The position numbers and the translations under genes are program-made. Shown piece after piece: positions 27,650 through 35,139 of a stretch of DNA of 64,000 bases; within the stretch, counting starts at the first letter, position 1; every line of letters starts with the position of its first letter. This DNA comes from Limimaricola hongkongensis DSM 17492 (GTDB lineage Bacteria; Pseudomonadota; Alphaproteobacteria; Rhodobacterales; Rhodobacteraceae). The notes under the pieces are model-generated. The model was not told the origin of the DNA. It worked only from the letters and a program-made list of their open reading frames with translations, and ran no database searches. The stretch lies in assembly GCF_000600975.2 (NCBI RefSeq), contig NZ_KK088650.1, positions 682,001 through 746,000 on the forward strand. Reading direction: 5' to 3'.

Positions 27650-27998
27650 TGGCTTCGTTCGAAGACCGCGCCCTCTGGGAGCGCCGCGATCATTGGCTTC
27701 GCCATTCGACATCAATGCGGCCGTGCGCTTTGGGCTTGGACCGCGCTGGGCAGTGGTTGGCTGCCATGTGGTCTACGACATGGGAGGCAGTGGGGAAGGG
27801 ATTGGCCAGTATCTGGCGCATCTCCGCGATAGCCAGGTGCGCCGTTGGAGTAACATCGGGACATCGCGGATTGATACTTCACTGCGCGATCTCTTCGCCT
27901 AAGGTATCAAGGAGAAGTCAAGACAGTGCTTGGGTGCCGAACTGGTGGTCGAACGCGACCAAAGGTTCGTCGAGATGTTTTTCGCCGTCAGGAAATGA
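27650..27998 (+). pseudogene. Relic of a 3-hydroxyacyl-CoA dehydrogenase-like C-terminus
   Basis: The plus frame at 27693 reads ASPFDINAAVRFGLGPRWAVVG, the typical helix of the C-terminal domain in 3-hydroxyacyl-CoA or carnitine dehydrogenases. The text continues GGSGEGIGQYLAHL. A TAA at 27900-27902 interrupts it, after which the same frame reads GAELVVERDQRFVEMFFAVRK before TGA at 27996; this matches the family's last helix (ERDRxLVxLLxAxR). Upstream, RALWE in another frame suggests a frameshift. The NAD-binding half is missing, probably lost when the IS3 element inserted. The assignment is by pattern and moderately sure. Confidence 0.5.
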
Positions 27999-28104
27999 AA
28001 CTGCGGCGGAGCTGGCCGAGGCCGCACGGGCGGGCTTCCGACCTGCAGGCGCGGTTGGTCTTCGTAGGCCGATGCCCGGCAATGATCCCGACGATTAGGT
28101 TTTA

Positions 28105-28331
28105 GGACAGGGCGCGTCGGGTCTCGCTGCGAGCAGTTACCGGTGAGCTGCGGATCCCGTCGGAGCAAAGACGCTATAGTGACTATGATCAGGGGTTCAT
28201 GAACTTGGTCTGGGACGCAACGAAGCCGCTCGTCAGAACTGAGAAGGCCATGGCGGCACTCGTGGTGCTGGATGCTGTACGGGTCAGCGCTGAAGCGTGG
28301 CGGGAGGTGAAGCTCGATGGCCGCGACTAAC
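28105..28331 (+). pseudogene. Unidentified gene remnant
   Basis: A stop-free plus frame runs from after a TAG near 28103 to a TAA at 28329-28331 (RVSLRAVTGELRIPSEQ, then YDQGFMNLVWDATKPL, then TEKAMAALVVLD). The residues look coding, but there is no ribosome binding site. The piece resembles the 3' end of a larger metabolic enzyme, perhaps of the Gfo/Idh/MocA type, but I cannot confirm that. It lies next to another decayed gene, so I treat it as debris. Confidence 0.3.
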
Positions 28332-28405
28332 TTCGGCCATTTTTGCAGATTTGCTTGTAGGACGAGCCGGGGGGGCGCAGAACGTACGTGCGCTGTTGGC
28401 GTCAT

Positions 28406-29851
28406 TTAGGCTGATCCTAGGTCCCCGTCGAAATCGATGTCGAAATCGGGAAGTTCCGCGCGCGGAAAGGCGTTCCCAATCGATGCTGCGTCTTGCTGTT
28501 CGACTGCCTCTAGACTCTCCTCGATACGAGGCGTTCCAATCCGCTTTCCGAGTAGGCGCCGTTCGAGTTTAGCGACGCCATCTTGTTCGGGCCGCTGAAT
28601 TACAGCGAATATTCTTCCATCAGGGTGATGTTCGACCCGCACGAGCCGACCCTTCGAGGTCTGGATGAGTGGAGCGAGCTGTCGGAGGCGGTCAGCCAAG
28701 GTCAGGTGCTGACCTTGACACTGAAAAGTTCGGCCACTTCCCGTATGGTCTGTGCCATCCGAAGAAACTCCTCCCTCTGCGCATCCATGCTGGCCTTCAG
28801 CTCGTCTCGGTCTGTCTGGATCATGCGCAACTCCTCCTGCAGGTCTCGCAGGATCGTATGGACGCGGATCAGCATACCGTGCCCGCTCGGATCGGTCTCC
28901 GTTTCCAGCAGATCGAGCAGCGGCAGCAACTCGTCGAGCTTGCCGTCCATCGTGTTCATCTTCCGCAGCACGAGGCTGTCGTGCTCCAGCGGTTCGATCG
29001 GGGAGGGCGGAGGGTTGCTCTGAGACATGCGAAAGCCTTTTCTCTGGGGGAAGGGATGCGTCGTACTGGGCCAGCTGTCGCATGGCGTCGCGTAGTTCGA
29101 GCAGGCTGTTCAAGAGGCGGAATCGCTTTACCAACCGATACCTTCGCTCGAACTGTCGGGGATAGTAGGCCTCTCCGAGCTGGCCTAACCGGCCCTCGAA
29201 GCCATGGTTGCCGACCTCGAATGACATTGCACGATAACGATTGATGCTAAGTGTGGCGTCGTAGCCCGCCTCAGACAGGCCGGCGATCAACGCTTGGTGG
29301 GAGTCGGGTACCAGCCGGCGGAACAGGTCTGACAGCACGGCAACGAGCCGCGCTGCTCCGGGACGCGCTTGGCGTCGCTTCGGTACGTGCGGCACAAGCC
29401 GGGGCGGCGCTGCAGGATCGAATGCCTGCAATAGGGGCTGCCCGAAGGCTTCGCGCAGCTTGCGATCGTTCGCGTTCGACTGTGCGCACGTCAGGTTCAA
29501 GTTGATCGGTCGACCGAGAAACGTGACCTGCGCGACAGCGACATGGAAGTGGTCGCAGGTCCGGTCGGTATGGCGAACGGCTGCCCACGGGATGGCATGC
29601 GGGTCTATCCCGCGATGCGACAGCTCGGTTGCGATCATTCGTAGTGCGACGCTGTCGGCCGCACGTGTCCCCTCGGGCAGCGAGAGGGTGATGTGTAAGA
29701 ACGGCCGATCGCCTCCCAACCGGACGAGGCGCTCGGCCAGGTCATCGCGGCCGCGCCAGTAGAGTGATCCACCTAGAGGCTTTGTTCCTGCTTTGTACAT
29801 GTAGCCCGTCAGTTGCCGGGCATCCTCCACTTCCCTGTTATGTGCCCGCAT
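28406..29851 (-). CDS. Relaxase/mobilization nuclease (MobA/VirD2-like)
   Basis: The open frame is 481 codons. The first ~270 residues form a conjugative relaxase: an N-terminal Tyr pair (GYMYKAG, Tyr17/Tyr19), FLHITLSLPEG, and the metal-binding histidines in RHTDRTCDHFHVAVAQ. These nick oriT and stay bound to the DNA 5' end. From about residue 275 to 385 the frame becomes Arg/Ala/Gly rich, while the other frame at 28702-29028 looks like a real protein. The last ~100 residues (LADRLRQLAPLIQTSKGRLVRV onward) look coding again. Either the relaxase is fused and overlapped by a nested gene, or there are three separate genes. The start overlaps the MobC-like gene by 14 bases, so both are cotranscribed. 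Confidence 0.72.
   Translation of the reverse strand: MRAHNREVEDARQLTGYMYKAGTKPLGGSLYWRGRDDLAERLVRLGGDRPFLHITLSLPEGTRAADSVALRMIATELSHRGIDPHAIPWAAVRHTDRTCDHFHVAVAQVTFLGRPINLNLTCAQSNANDRKLREAFGQPLLQAFDPAAPPRLVPHVPKRRQARPGAARLVAVLSDLFRRLVPDSHQALIAGLSEAGYDATLSINRYRAMSFEVGNHGFEGRLGQLGEAYYPRQFERRYRLVKRFRLLNSLLELRDAMRQLAQYDASLPPEKRLSHVSEQPSALPDRTAGARQPRAAEDEHDGRQARRVAAAARSAGNGDRSERARYADPRPYDPARPAGGVAHDPDRPRRAEGQHGCAEGGVSSDGTDHTGSGRTFQCQGQHLTLADRLRQLAPLIQTSKGRLVRVEHHPDGRIFAVIQRPEQDGVAKLERRLLGKRIGTPRIEESLEAVEQQDAASIGNAFPRAELPDFDIDFDGDLGSA
28702..29028 (-). CDS. Small coiled-coil protein overlapping the relaxase frame
   Basis: This 108-residue frame lies entirely inside the relaxase open frame, in another phase. 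It starts MSQSNPPPSPIEPLEHDSLV and continues with a long amphipathic charged region (LLPLLDLLETETD; ILRDLQEELRMIQTDRDELKASMD). It ends FSVKVST. The heptad-like Leu/Ile spacing suggests a coiled coil. Its composition looks more protein-like than the relaxase phase over the same DNA. A plausible role is mobilization accessory factor, but no family is recognised. The coding potential of the two phases needs codon statistics to settle. Confidence 0.55.
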   Translation of the reverse strand: MSQSNPPPSPIEPLEHDSLVLRKMNTMDGKLDELLPLLDLLETETDPSGHGMLIRVHTILRDLQEELRMIQTDRDELKASMDAQREEFLRMAQTIREVAELFSVKVST

Positions 29852-30293
29852 CGGAATGCCTCACATGGTCGATGACCGCCTGCATGGTGACGTCGAGCCG
29901 ATGGGCGAGATCGATGGTCTTGCGGCGGGAGAGGGGGCGGTCATCGGGGCGGTGGTGCAAGTCGCTGGCGAGCGCGAGGATGCGCCCGAGAAGCGCTTCG
30001 AGGTCATCGTGCCTCGGCATACTCATCGCCGCCTCGCAGTTGACGAGGTGTGTCGAAAGACTTGAACCGGCCGCATTTGCCCGCTCGGTCATGGCCCGAT
30101 GACGCCTCGCCGTTATGCGGACCTTGACCATTTTTTCTTTCCGCCCGTCGTCTGGTCCGACGTCCGGCAGGATCGGCAAGACGCCCGGCGGCACCCAAGT
30201 ATTGTCGCGATCCTCGAACACGATGGATGAGGTTACGTCCTGCTTGGTGTCATCTGACCCTGTCGTCACGTTCGCACCTGTTTCGTCAGCCAT
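29838..30293 (-). CDS. MobC-like relaxosome accessory protein
   Basis: This 151-residue protein has a disordered acidic N-terminus (about 1-50) and then VKVRITARRHRAMTERANAAGSSLSTHLVN, matching the ribbon-helix-helix-like region of MobC/relaxosome accessory proteins, which bind oriT and melt it for the relaxase. A consensus AGGAGGTGAGCT lies directly before the ATG. The gene ends inside the relaxase gene start (14-base overlap). A candidate oriT lies upstream at 30567-30615. The MobC call comes from the helix pattern and context rather than a full-length match. Confidence 0.7.
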   Translation of the reverse strand: MADETGANVTTGSDDTKQDVTSSIVFEDRDNTWVPPGVLPILPDVGPDDGRKEKMVKVRITARRHRAMTERANAAGSSLSTHLVNCEAAMSMPRHDDLEALLGRILALASDLHHRPDDRPLSRRKTIDLAHRLDVTMQAVIDHVRHSDAGT

Positions 30294-30793
30294 AGCTCAC
30301 CTCCTGTCCGCCACCGTCGATCGCCCACCGGGATCATCGATATGGCCTACATCATAGAGGTCGCCCTCTGCGTGTAGGAGAGGGTATCGGTCATGCGACA
30401 CGCGAAACCTGTGGATTGTCGGATTCCGTTCGACGCCCTTTGGATCGGAGCGACGGCACCTGCATCGTCTTGGCAGCTTGCCGCGACCGAACGTCCCCCC
30501 GGATCGGCGCGACAGGTCGTCGTATTTCCCTAGTATCGTATTTCGATTTTGATACCGGGTTTTTCTCCGCCTGGCCCGTCGGCGGGGGGTTGTAAGGACC
30601 TAGGAAGTGGGCCCTGTCCAGTCGCGGGAAACACTCTGGACACTGTCTTCTACTATGGAAACGCCCCGGCCGATGGTCAGGGGATCCGCCGCCCTTGCGA
30701 AGGCTGGCACCTGCATGGCGGGAAGTCGTCCCCGAGGGAAAACGCCCGGACAAAACGCCCGGGCCATATATGTTTTCCGCAGAAAGTCGAACG
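30294..30793. other. Noncoding region between mobilization genes and cargo
   Basis: About 500 bases lie between the MobC-like gene start and the end of the AAA+ protease gene. No open frame here has a protein-like composition. Contents: a possible nic-like sequence and small inverted repeat at 30567-30615, and the promoter of the mobilization operon. Confidence 0.5.
30567..30615 (+). other. Candidate origin of transfer (oriT)
   Basis: GAAGTGGGCCCT at 30604-30615 matches the RSF1010 nic-region core TAAGTGCGCCCT at 10 of 12 positions. A small inverted repeat (CCGCC at 30567-30571 and GGCGG at 30581-30585) lies upstream, on the side where RSF1010-type oriT sites carry their hairpin. It faces a MobC-like/relaxase operon. 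The arms are short, so this is a suggestion only. Confidence 0.35.
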
Positions 30794-33163
30794 TCAGGGC
30801 TTTAGTTCGACGGGCTCTCCAAGCAGCGCTAGCAACGCCTCGCCCTCGATCTCCTCCTCGACCAACAGCCTCTGGGCGAGCCTCCGCAACGCATCGAGAT
30901 GCGGCTTGAGCAGGTGGCTTGTCGCTTTCTCGGCCGCATCCAGCCGCTTCCGTACTCGAGCTGCAAGGGCGCAGTCGAGGGCAAGATGCTGAGTCGATCC
31001 CGGGATCCAGAGAGGTCCTTGGCCACCCAGACCGAACACGGTTTCGATTCGGAGTGCGGTCTCCGTGGCCATTGCGAGATCGCTTCCCTCGCCGCCGCCC
31101 GCACCAGCTGAAACGTCGCCGAGCAGCATTCGCTCGGCGGCGCGTCCGGCAAGTAGCGTCTGCAGCCGGGCTTCGAACTGAGCCAGCGTCTGCGGCTCGA
31201 TCAACGTCTCGACCTCGACCATGCCGCCGGTGAGCGTCAGCCGCATCGCCGTGGGGCGAGTGATCTCGAGCAGGTGGTGCGCCAGCGCATGTCCCGCCTC
31301 GTGGATCGCGATGCGCTCACGATGCGGAGCGATACTCCGGGGCCGCTGGCCGTCGAGCGCCTGCTGCAGATCCATGTCGTCGATCGGTCGTCGAGCCGCT
31401 CGCGCCGTGGCTCTTGCCTGTCGAATGAGCGCGGCGATGCCAGCTGCTGAAATCCCCGCCGCCTGTCGGGCGAATGGCCGCAGATCAATGTCAGGTAGCT
31501 CGCACCCCAGATGATGGCGCAGCATACCCGCGATCTGAACCGGGCGCGGCAGCGGCAGTTCCAAGATGCGCCCGAGGCGGCCCGGACGGCGCAGGGCGGG
31601 ATCGACGAGCTCGGGCAGGTTGGTAGCGCCGACGACGATCACGCCCTCGCGGCCGACGACTCCGTCGAGCAATTCCAACAGCGTCGCGACGACCTTGTTC
31701 TCGTAAGCAGCCCCGCGATCGCTGCCGGCCGCGCTGCGATTGCCGATCGCATCGACCTCGTCGACAAACAAGATGCAGCCGTTCGGCGCTCGCCGTGCCT
31801 CTTCGAATGTCGCCCGTGCCGCACGTTGCATGTCGCCGAGATGCCCGGTCGACTGCCACTGCGCATAGGAAGCGGCAATCAGCGGCACACCGGCGGTCCG
31901 GGCCAACGCTGTTGCGAGCATCGTCTTGCCGGTGCCGGGCGGTCCCCAGATGAGCCATCCGGTTTCGATGTCCGTCCATGGCAGATCGCCGGCGCGCCAG
32001 GCTTCAAGATCCGCCATGAGCTGGACGAGCGGATCATGCACGGCCTGTGGCAAGTGTAGATCCACCAAGCCCAGTCCGGCGCCGCCCTGATCCCGCTGCA
32101 TGCGCTCGGCCTGACGCGTCAGTGCGTCGGTGGCCGCAAAGGGTGTCGATTGGCGTAGCGCATAGACCAGCCCGTCGGGCGAAATCGCCGCCAGTGCCGC
32201 GGGGGTGGGCAGCCGCCTACGGATCTCCGTTTCATGCAGGTAGCCAGTCGCGCTGCACAAGCGTCGCAGCATTGCCAGCAGCAGATCGGCGTCGAGCGGA
32301 GGAAGTGCCACGATGGGCAGACCAAGCGCTTGCAGCTGCGGGCTCAGTTGATCGCGGCATTCGACCATGATGACAAGCGGCTCTTGGCGGCGCAGCTCGG
32401 GCAGTGCGTCCTGGGGCCGATTGGCGCGGCGATGCCGCAGGCCTTCTCCGCAGTCGTAGATCAGCGATCCGAGGGACGGGATCGCGGCCGGCAGGTCTGT
32501 GCGCATCAAGGGGCCGAGTAGGACGATCTGCTCTTGCGGGGCCGTGCGGATCAGCCGGGCCAACTCCTTCAAAGCCGCCTCCGTCTTCACACTGGCGGGT
32601 CCGGGACCAGTCTCGATGATCGTCACAGCGGTTGGGGAGAACAGCTGCGCGATGTGATTCTCTCGGGCGAGCGCCACGCAGAGTGGTAGTAGGTCGATCA
32701 GATCCTCGAGCGTCGCGGGGGGGAGCGCCCGCATCTGTGCGCCATGCTTCTGTATGACAGCATAGAAGTCTACACCGCGTGTAGCGGCCGCGGCGATCTC
32801 GGTCGCGCTGCAACCGATGGCGGTGGGGCAGGGCGGACCGAATGAGACCTCCGCATCTGGCGCGACTGGAACGGGGCCTGGGTCCTCGATTTCCGGAAGA
32901 ACGACCGGACCGCCGATGATCGCTTCGACGGCCTCATCGTATGCACCCATGGTTTGCCGGTACTGACGGTGCGCGGCGTCGTCGGCATGGTGCCAGTCAG
33001 CCAACGCGGTGGCATGCGCCTCGGCCGCTTTGCGCGCCATCAGCCAGTCGAAGAGCAGCAGACCCAGAGCTTGGTTGTCGAGGTTGGCGGGGACACCAGC
33101 TGAGCTGAGCAGGGCCATAGGGGTGATGCAGGTGGTCGAGGCAGGGCGAGCGATCAGGGGCAT
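30794..33163 (-). CDS. Soluble FtsH-like AAA+/M41 metalloprotease on the mobile element
   Basis: This 789-residue protein has no membrane helices. Residues 1-390 are an unrecognised helical/mixed region (QEQIVLLGPLM and PLVIMVECRDQL suggest a degenerate P-loop-like fold). The AAA+ module follows: Walker A GPPGTGKT at 407-414, Walker B CILFVDE at 463-469, second region of homology GATNLPELVDPALRRPGRL at 512-530. A peptidase M41 domain carries zinc site HEAGH at 621-625 and a candidate third ligand Asp695. FtsH proteins normally have two N-terminal helices; this one replaces them with a large domain. The ATG at 33163 has GAGG upstream. It lies 148 bases downstream of a putative nuclease gene and next to mobilization genes. 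The function is unknown; a defence or plasmid-stability role is inference. Confidence 0.85.
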   Translation of the reverse strand: MPLIARPASTTCITPMALLSSAGVPANLDNQALGLLLFDWLMARKAAEAHATALADWHHADDAAHRQYRQTMGAYDEAVEAIIGGPVVLPEIEDPGPVPVAPDAEVSFGPPCPTAIGCSATEIAAAATRGVDFYAVIQKHGAQMRALPPATLEDLIDLLPLCVALARENHIAQLFSPTAVTIIETGPGPASVKTEAALKELARLIRTAPQEQIVLLGPLMRTDLPAAIPSLGSLIYDCGEGLRHRRANRPQDALPELRRQEPLVIMVECRDQLSPQLQALGLPIVALPPLDADLLLAMLRRLCSATGYLHETEIRRRLPTPAALAAISPDGLVYALRQSTPFAATDALTRQAERMQRDQGGAGLGLVDLHLPQAVHDPLVQLMADLEAWRAGDLPWTDIETGWLIWGPPGTGKTMLATALARTAGVPLIAASYAQWQSTGHLGDMQRAARATFEEARRAPNGCILFVDEVDAIGNRSAAGSDRGAAYENKVVATLLELLDGVVGREGVIVVGATNLPELVDPALRRPGRLGRILELPLPRPVQIAGMLRHHLGCELPDIDLRPFARQAAGISAAGIAALIRQARATARAARRPIDDMDLQQALDGQRPRSIAPHRERIAIHEAGHALAHHLLEITRPTAMRLTLTGGMVEVETLIEPQTLAQFEARLQTLLAGRAAERMLLGDVSAGAGGGEGSDLAMATETALRIETVFGLGGQGPLWIPGSTQHLALDCALAARVRKRLDAAEKATSHLLKPHLDALRRLAQRLLVEEEIEGEALLALLGEPVELKP

Positions 33164-33311
33164 GGTGACCTCATCATGTTTGGAGGATGCAGGGGATCGG
33201 TCCGATGCCGTGGGGCATCAGTAGAGGTTGTTTCCGGAGAGTAGAGATTTGGTGGGCGGTCAGCGTGTAGGGGCGGCCAGCTTTTTTGTGGGCAAGTACG
33301 TGCGGCCGGTG

Positions 33312-34628
33312 TCAGTCTGGCAGTCGGGGAAACAGGCGCCGGAGGACGGGGCGCCAACGCTGCTCAAGGGCATCGGCGCGCCGTGGCACCTGGCCGATGG
33401 CTTGCAGGTTTCGCGAGACCTTGTCCCACGTGCTCCGGCGCGCCATCCGCCCTGCCGCCTCGACGGTCGAGTTGCCCACCACGGCGATCACCCGGCTCCA
33501 GTCGCGCAGGCTCGGCGCTTCTAGGGCCGAGTTCAGGATCGCCGCGGCCGCGTCGTCGGCATAGCCAGAGGGAGCGGCCTTGCGGCCGGTAAGTAACGTA
33601 ACCAACACCGGCATGATACGATCAAACCCGTCCTGCCGCGCGTCGTACCAATTCGCCTTCACTCCGCAGCTTTGTGCGAGCAGGGTAAATGCGGCACCGG
33701 CAGCGCGGCTATCGCCTCGGGCTAGAGCATCGAGCAGGGCGCGGGCCAGCGGATCTGTGGCGATGCTTGGGTGCCTGTCAGGCTCGTCGAGACCGAGGAA
33801 GGCTTGCACGGCGTCGAGCCCGACCAGTTCGCTGGTCCACTCCAGCCGGTTGTCGACTTGGGTCACTGTCACGCGGTGCAGCCGCATCGCCCCCGCCTTC
33901 TTGCTCTCAGCTAACGCGTCGTCATCGAGTGCAAAAACCGTCCCGCCCTGCGGCCAGTAGATGTCTTGGAAGCCCTGCAGGGGCAGCGAAGCGTTCAACC
34001 TTGCCTCGTCCATGACCCACAGTAGGGCGATGCGGGCTTCTGCATAGAACTGTGTCCTCCCGGCAATGGTCGCCATCTGCGGCGAGGCGAGTTGCACCTC
34101 GAACGCGATGCGTTCGCCGGAAGCCAGCATGGCCAGCACGTCCGGACGGCGAAGCCGCCGATTGGCGATCACGGGCTGTTCGGTCGCGACCGAGGTGACC
34201 TCCGCATCCCCATGCAGAGCGTCAACCAAGCCCGCTTTCAACGCCTTGTGTCGCGTGCCCTCTTGGCGCCCTTCGAACTGGCGCGCATTGATCGCATCAG
34301 GTGTCATGCTTTCCTCGGTATTGAACAAGCAGCCTACGGCACGACTGTTCCTGGCATGGTAGAACCGGGCGCGGCGGCCGCCCAACTCGCGACTCGAACG
34401 GACGCTCTCGGTTCGTACGAGCAACGGGCTATTGCAGGACACGCAGCGGAACGCAGGCGTCTGTGCCACATGTGACAGCGTCGTAGTCCGGCGCAGCTTC
34501 GACAATTCGGGAGCATCGAGGGGATCAAGCAGGGAGGAGGCGTAGGCCATGTCGCCATCGGGAAAGCGGCGGCAATCGAGAACGACGTCGAGGAGGCGAG
34601 GGACGGCAGGGGGGAGAGGGGTCAGCAC
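33312..34628 (-). CDS. CoiA/DUF6035-like putative nuclease with zinc-binding N-terminus
   Basis: This 438-residue protein starts at a GTG with AGGAG six bases upstream. Residues 62-100 hold CVSC (Cys62, Cys65), His91 and Cys100, a spacing consistent with a zinc-binding module that opens competence-protein CoiA-like nucleases. Next comes ARQFEGRQEGTRHKALKAGL, then RRPDVLAMLASGERIAFEVQL, which fits a PD-(D/E)xK pattern: Asp163, Glu177, Gln179 in place of Lys. The C-terminal ~200 residues are helical with no family I know. It precedes the FtsH-like protease on the same strand, so the two are likely coexpressed; the divergent XRE gene may regulate them. DNA cleavage is predicted from the motif only. 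Confidence 0.7.
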   Translation of the reverse strand: MLTPLPPAVPRLLDVVLDCRRFPDGDMAYASSLLDPLDAPELSKLRRTTTLSHVAQTPAFRCVSCNSPLLVRTESVRSSRELGGRRARFYHARNSRAVGCLFNTEESMTPDAINARQFEGRQEGTRHKALKAGLVDALHGDAEVTSVATEQPVIANRRLRRPDVLAMLASGERIAFEVQLASPQMATIAGRTQFYAEARIALLWVMDEARLNASLPLQGFQDIYWPQGGTVFALDDDALAESKKAGAMRLHRVTVTQVDNRLEWTSELVGLDAVQAFLGLDEPDRHPSIATDPLARALLDALARGDSRAAGAAFTLLAQSCGVKANWYDARQDGFDRIMPVLVTLLTGRKAAPSGYADDAAAAILNSALEAPSLRDWSRVIAVVGNSTVEAAGRMARRSTWDKVSRNLQAIGQVPRRADALEQRWRPVLRRLFPRLPD

Positions 34629-34786
34629 GGCGAACTCCTAGATTTCAGCAGGCCGCAGAAGCTCACCCGAAGTCGCCCAATAGGCGCTACGGCGTTTGCG
34701 TCTTTGAACCTCTTTCGTTATGTCTCATACATATCGATCTCGACTCGCGAAGTAAAGTATCAAACATCATAAAGTGCGTCCAAGAC

Positions 34787-35059
34787 ATGATGACTATCGA
34801 GCAGGTGAAAGCAGCCCGCCTATTTCTGCATATGGATCAACGGCAGCTGGCAGAGCTATCGGGTGTATCCCTTCCCACTATTCAACGGATCGAGAACCCG
34901 CAGTTCGGTCCGACCCGCTCGTCCGTTAAGATTGTCACTGCCGTGAAAGAGGCTCTGGAAAGAGCTGGTATAGAATTTTTGCCTATGACCGATGATGCAG
35001 GCGAGGGGGTTCGTCTAAAGGCGCGAGGGGAAGGGCCACGACTGGCTAGCCGTCAGTAG
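34787..35059 (+). CDS. XRE-family transcriptional regulator
   Basis: This 90-residue protein is a single helix-turn-helix domain: IEQVKAARLFLHMDQRQLAELSGVSLPTIQRIENP (recognition helix SLPTIQRIE), followed by a short helix and a charged tail. It is transcribed away from the nuclease/protease pair, with a 158-base AT-richer gap between, which likely holds both promoters. Such regulators commonly repress a divergent cargo operon. ATG codons at 34787 and 34790 are both possible starts; no strong ribosome binding site is seen. Confidence 0.85.
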   Translation: MMTIEQVKAARLFLHMDQRQLAELSGVSLPTIQRIENPQFGPTRSSVKIVTAVKEALERAGIEFLPMTDDAGEGVRLKARGEGPRLASRQ

Positions 35060-35131
35060 CCCGAATTGCCCAAGGGGAGAGGCATCTGTCCTACCTGTGC
35101 TGAGTACGCGACGACGGAGCCGACGAAGGCG

Positions 35132-35139
35132 TTAACTCT
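35132..35139. repeat. Left target-site duplication of the IS256-family element
   Basis: TTAACTCT here is repeated exactly at 36533-36540, immediately outside the other IS end. Eight bases is a usual duplication length for IS256. Confidence 0.88.

Noticed and set aside
30391-30753. 120-codon minus-strand open frame in the candidate oriT region
   Set aside because: No ribosome binding site, shadow-like composition, and it covers the nic-like sequence.
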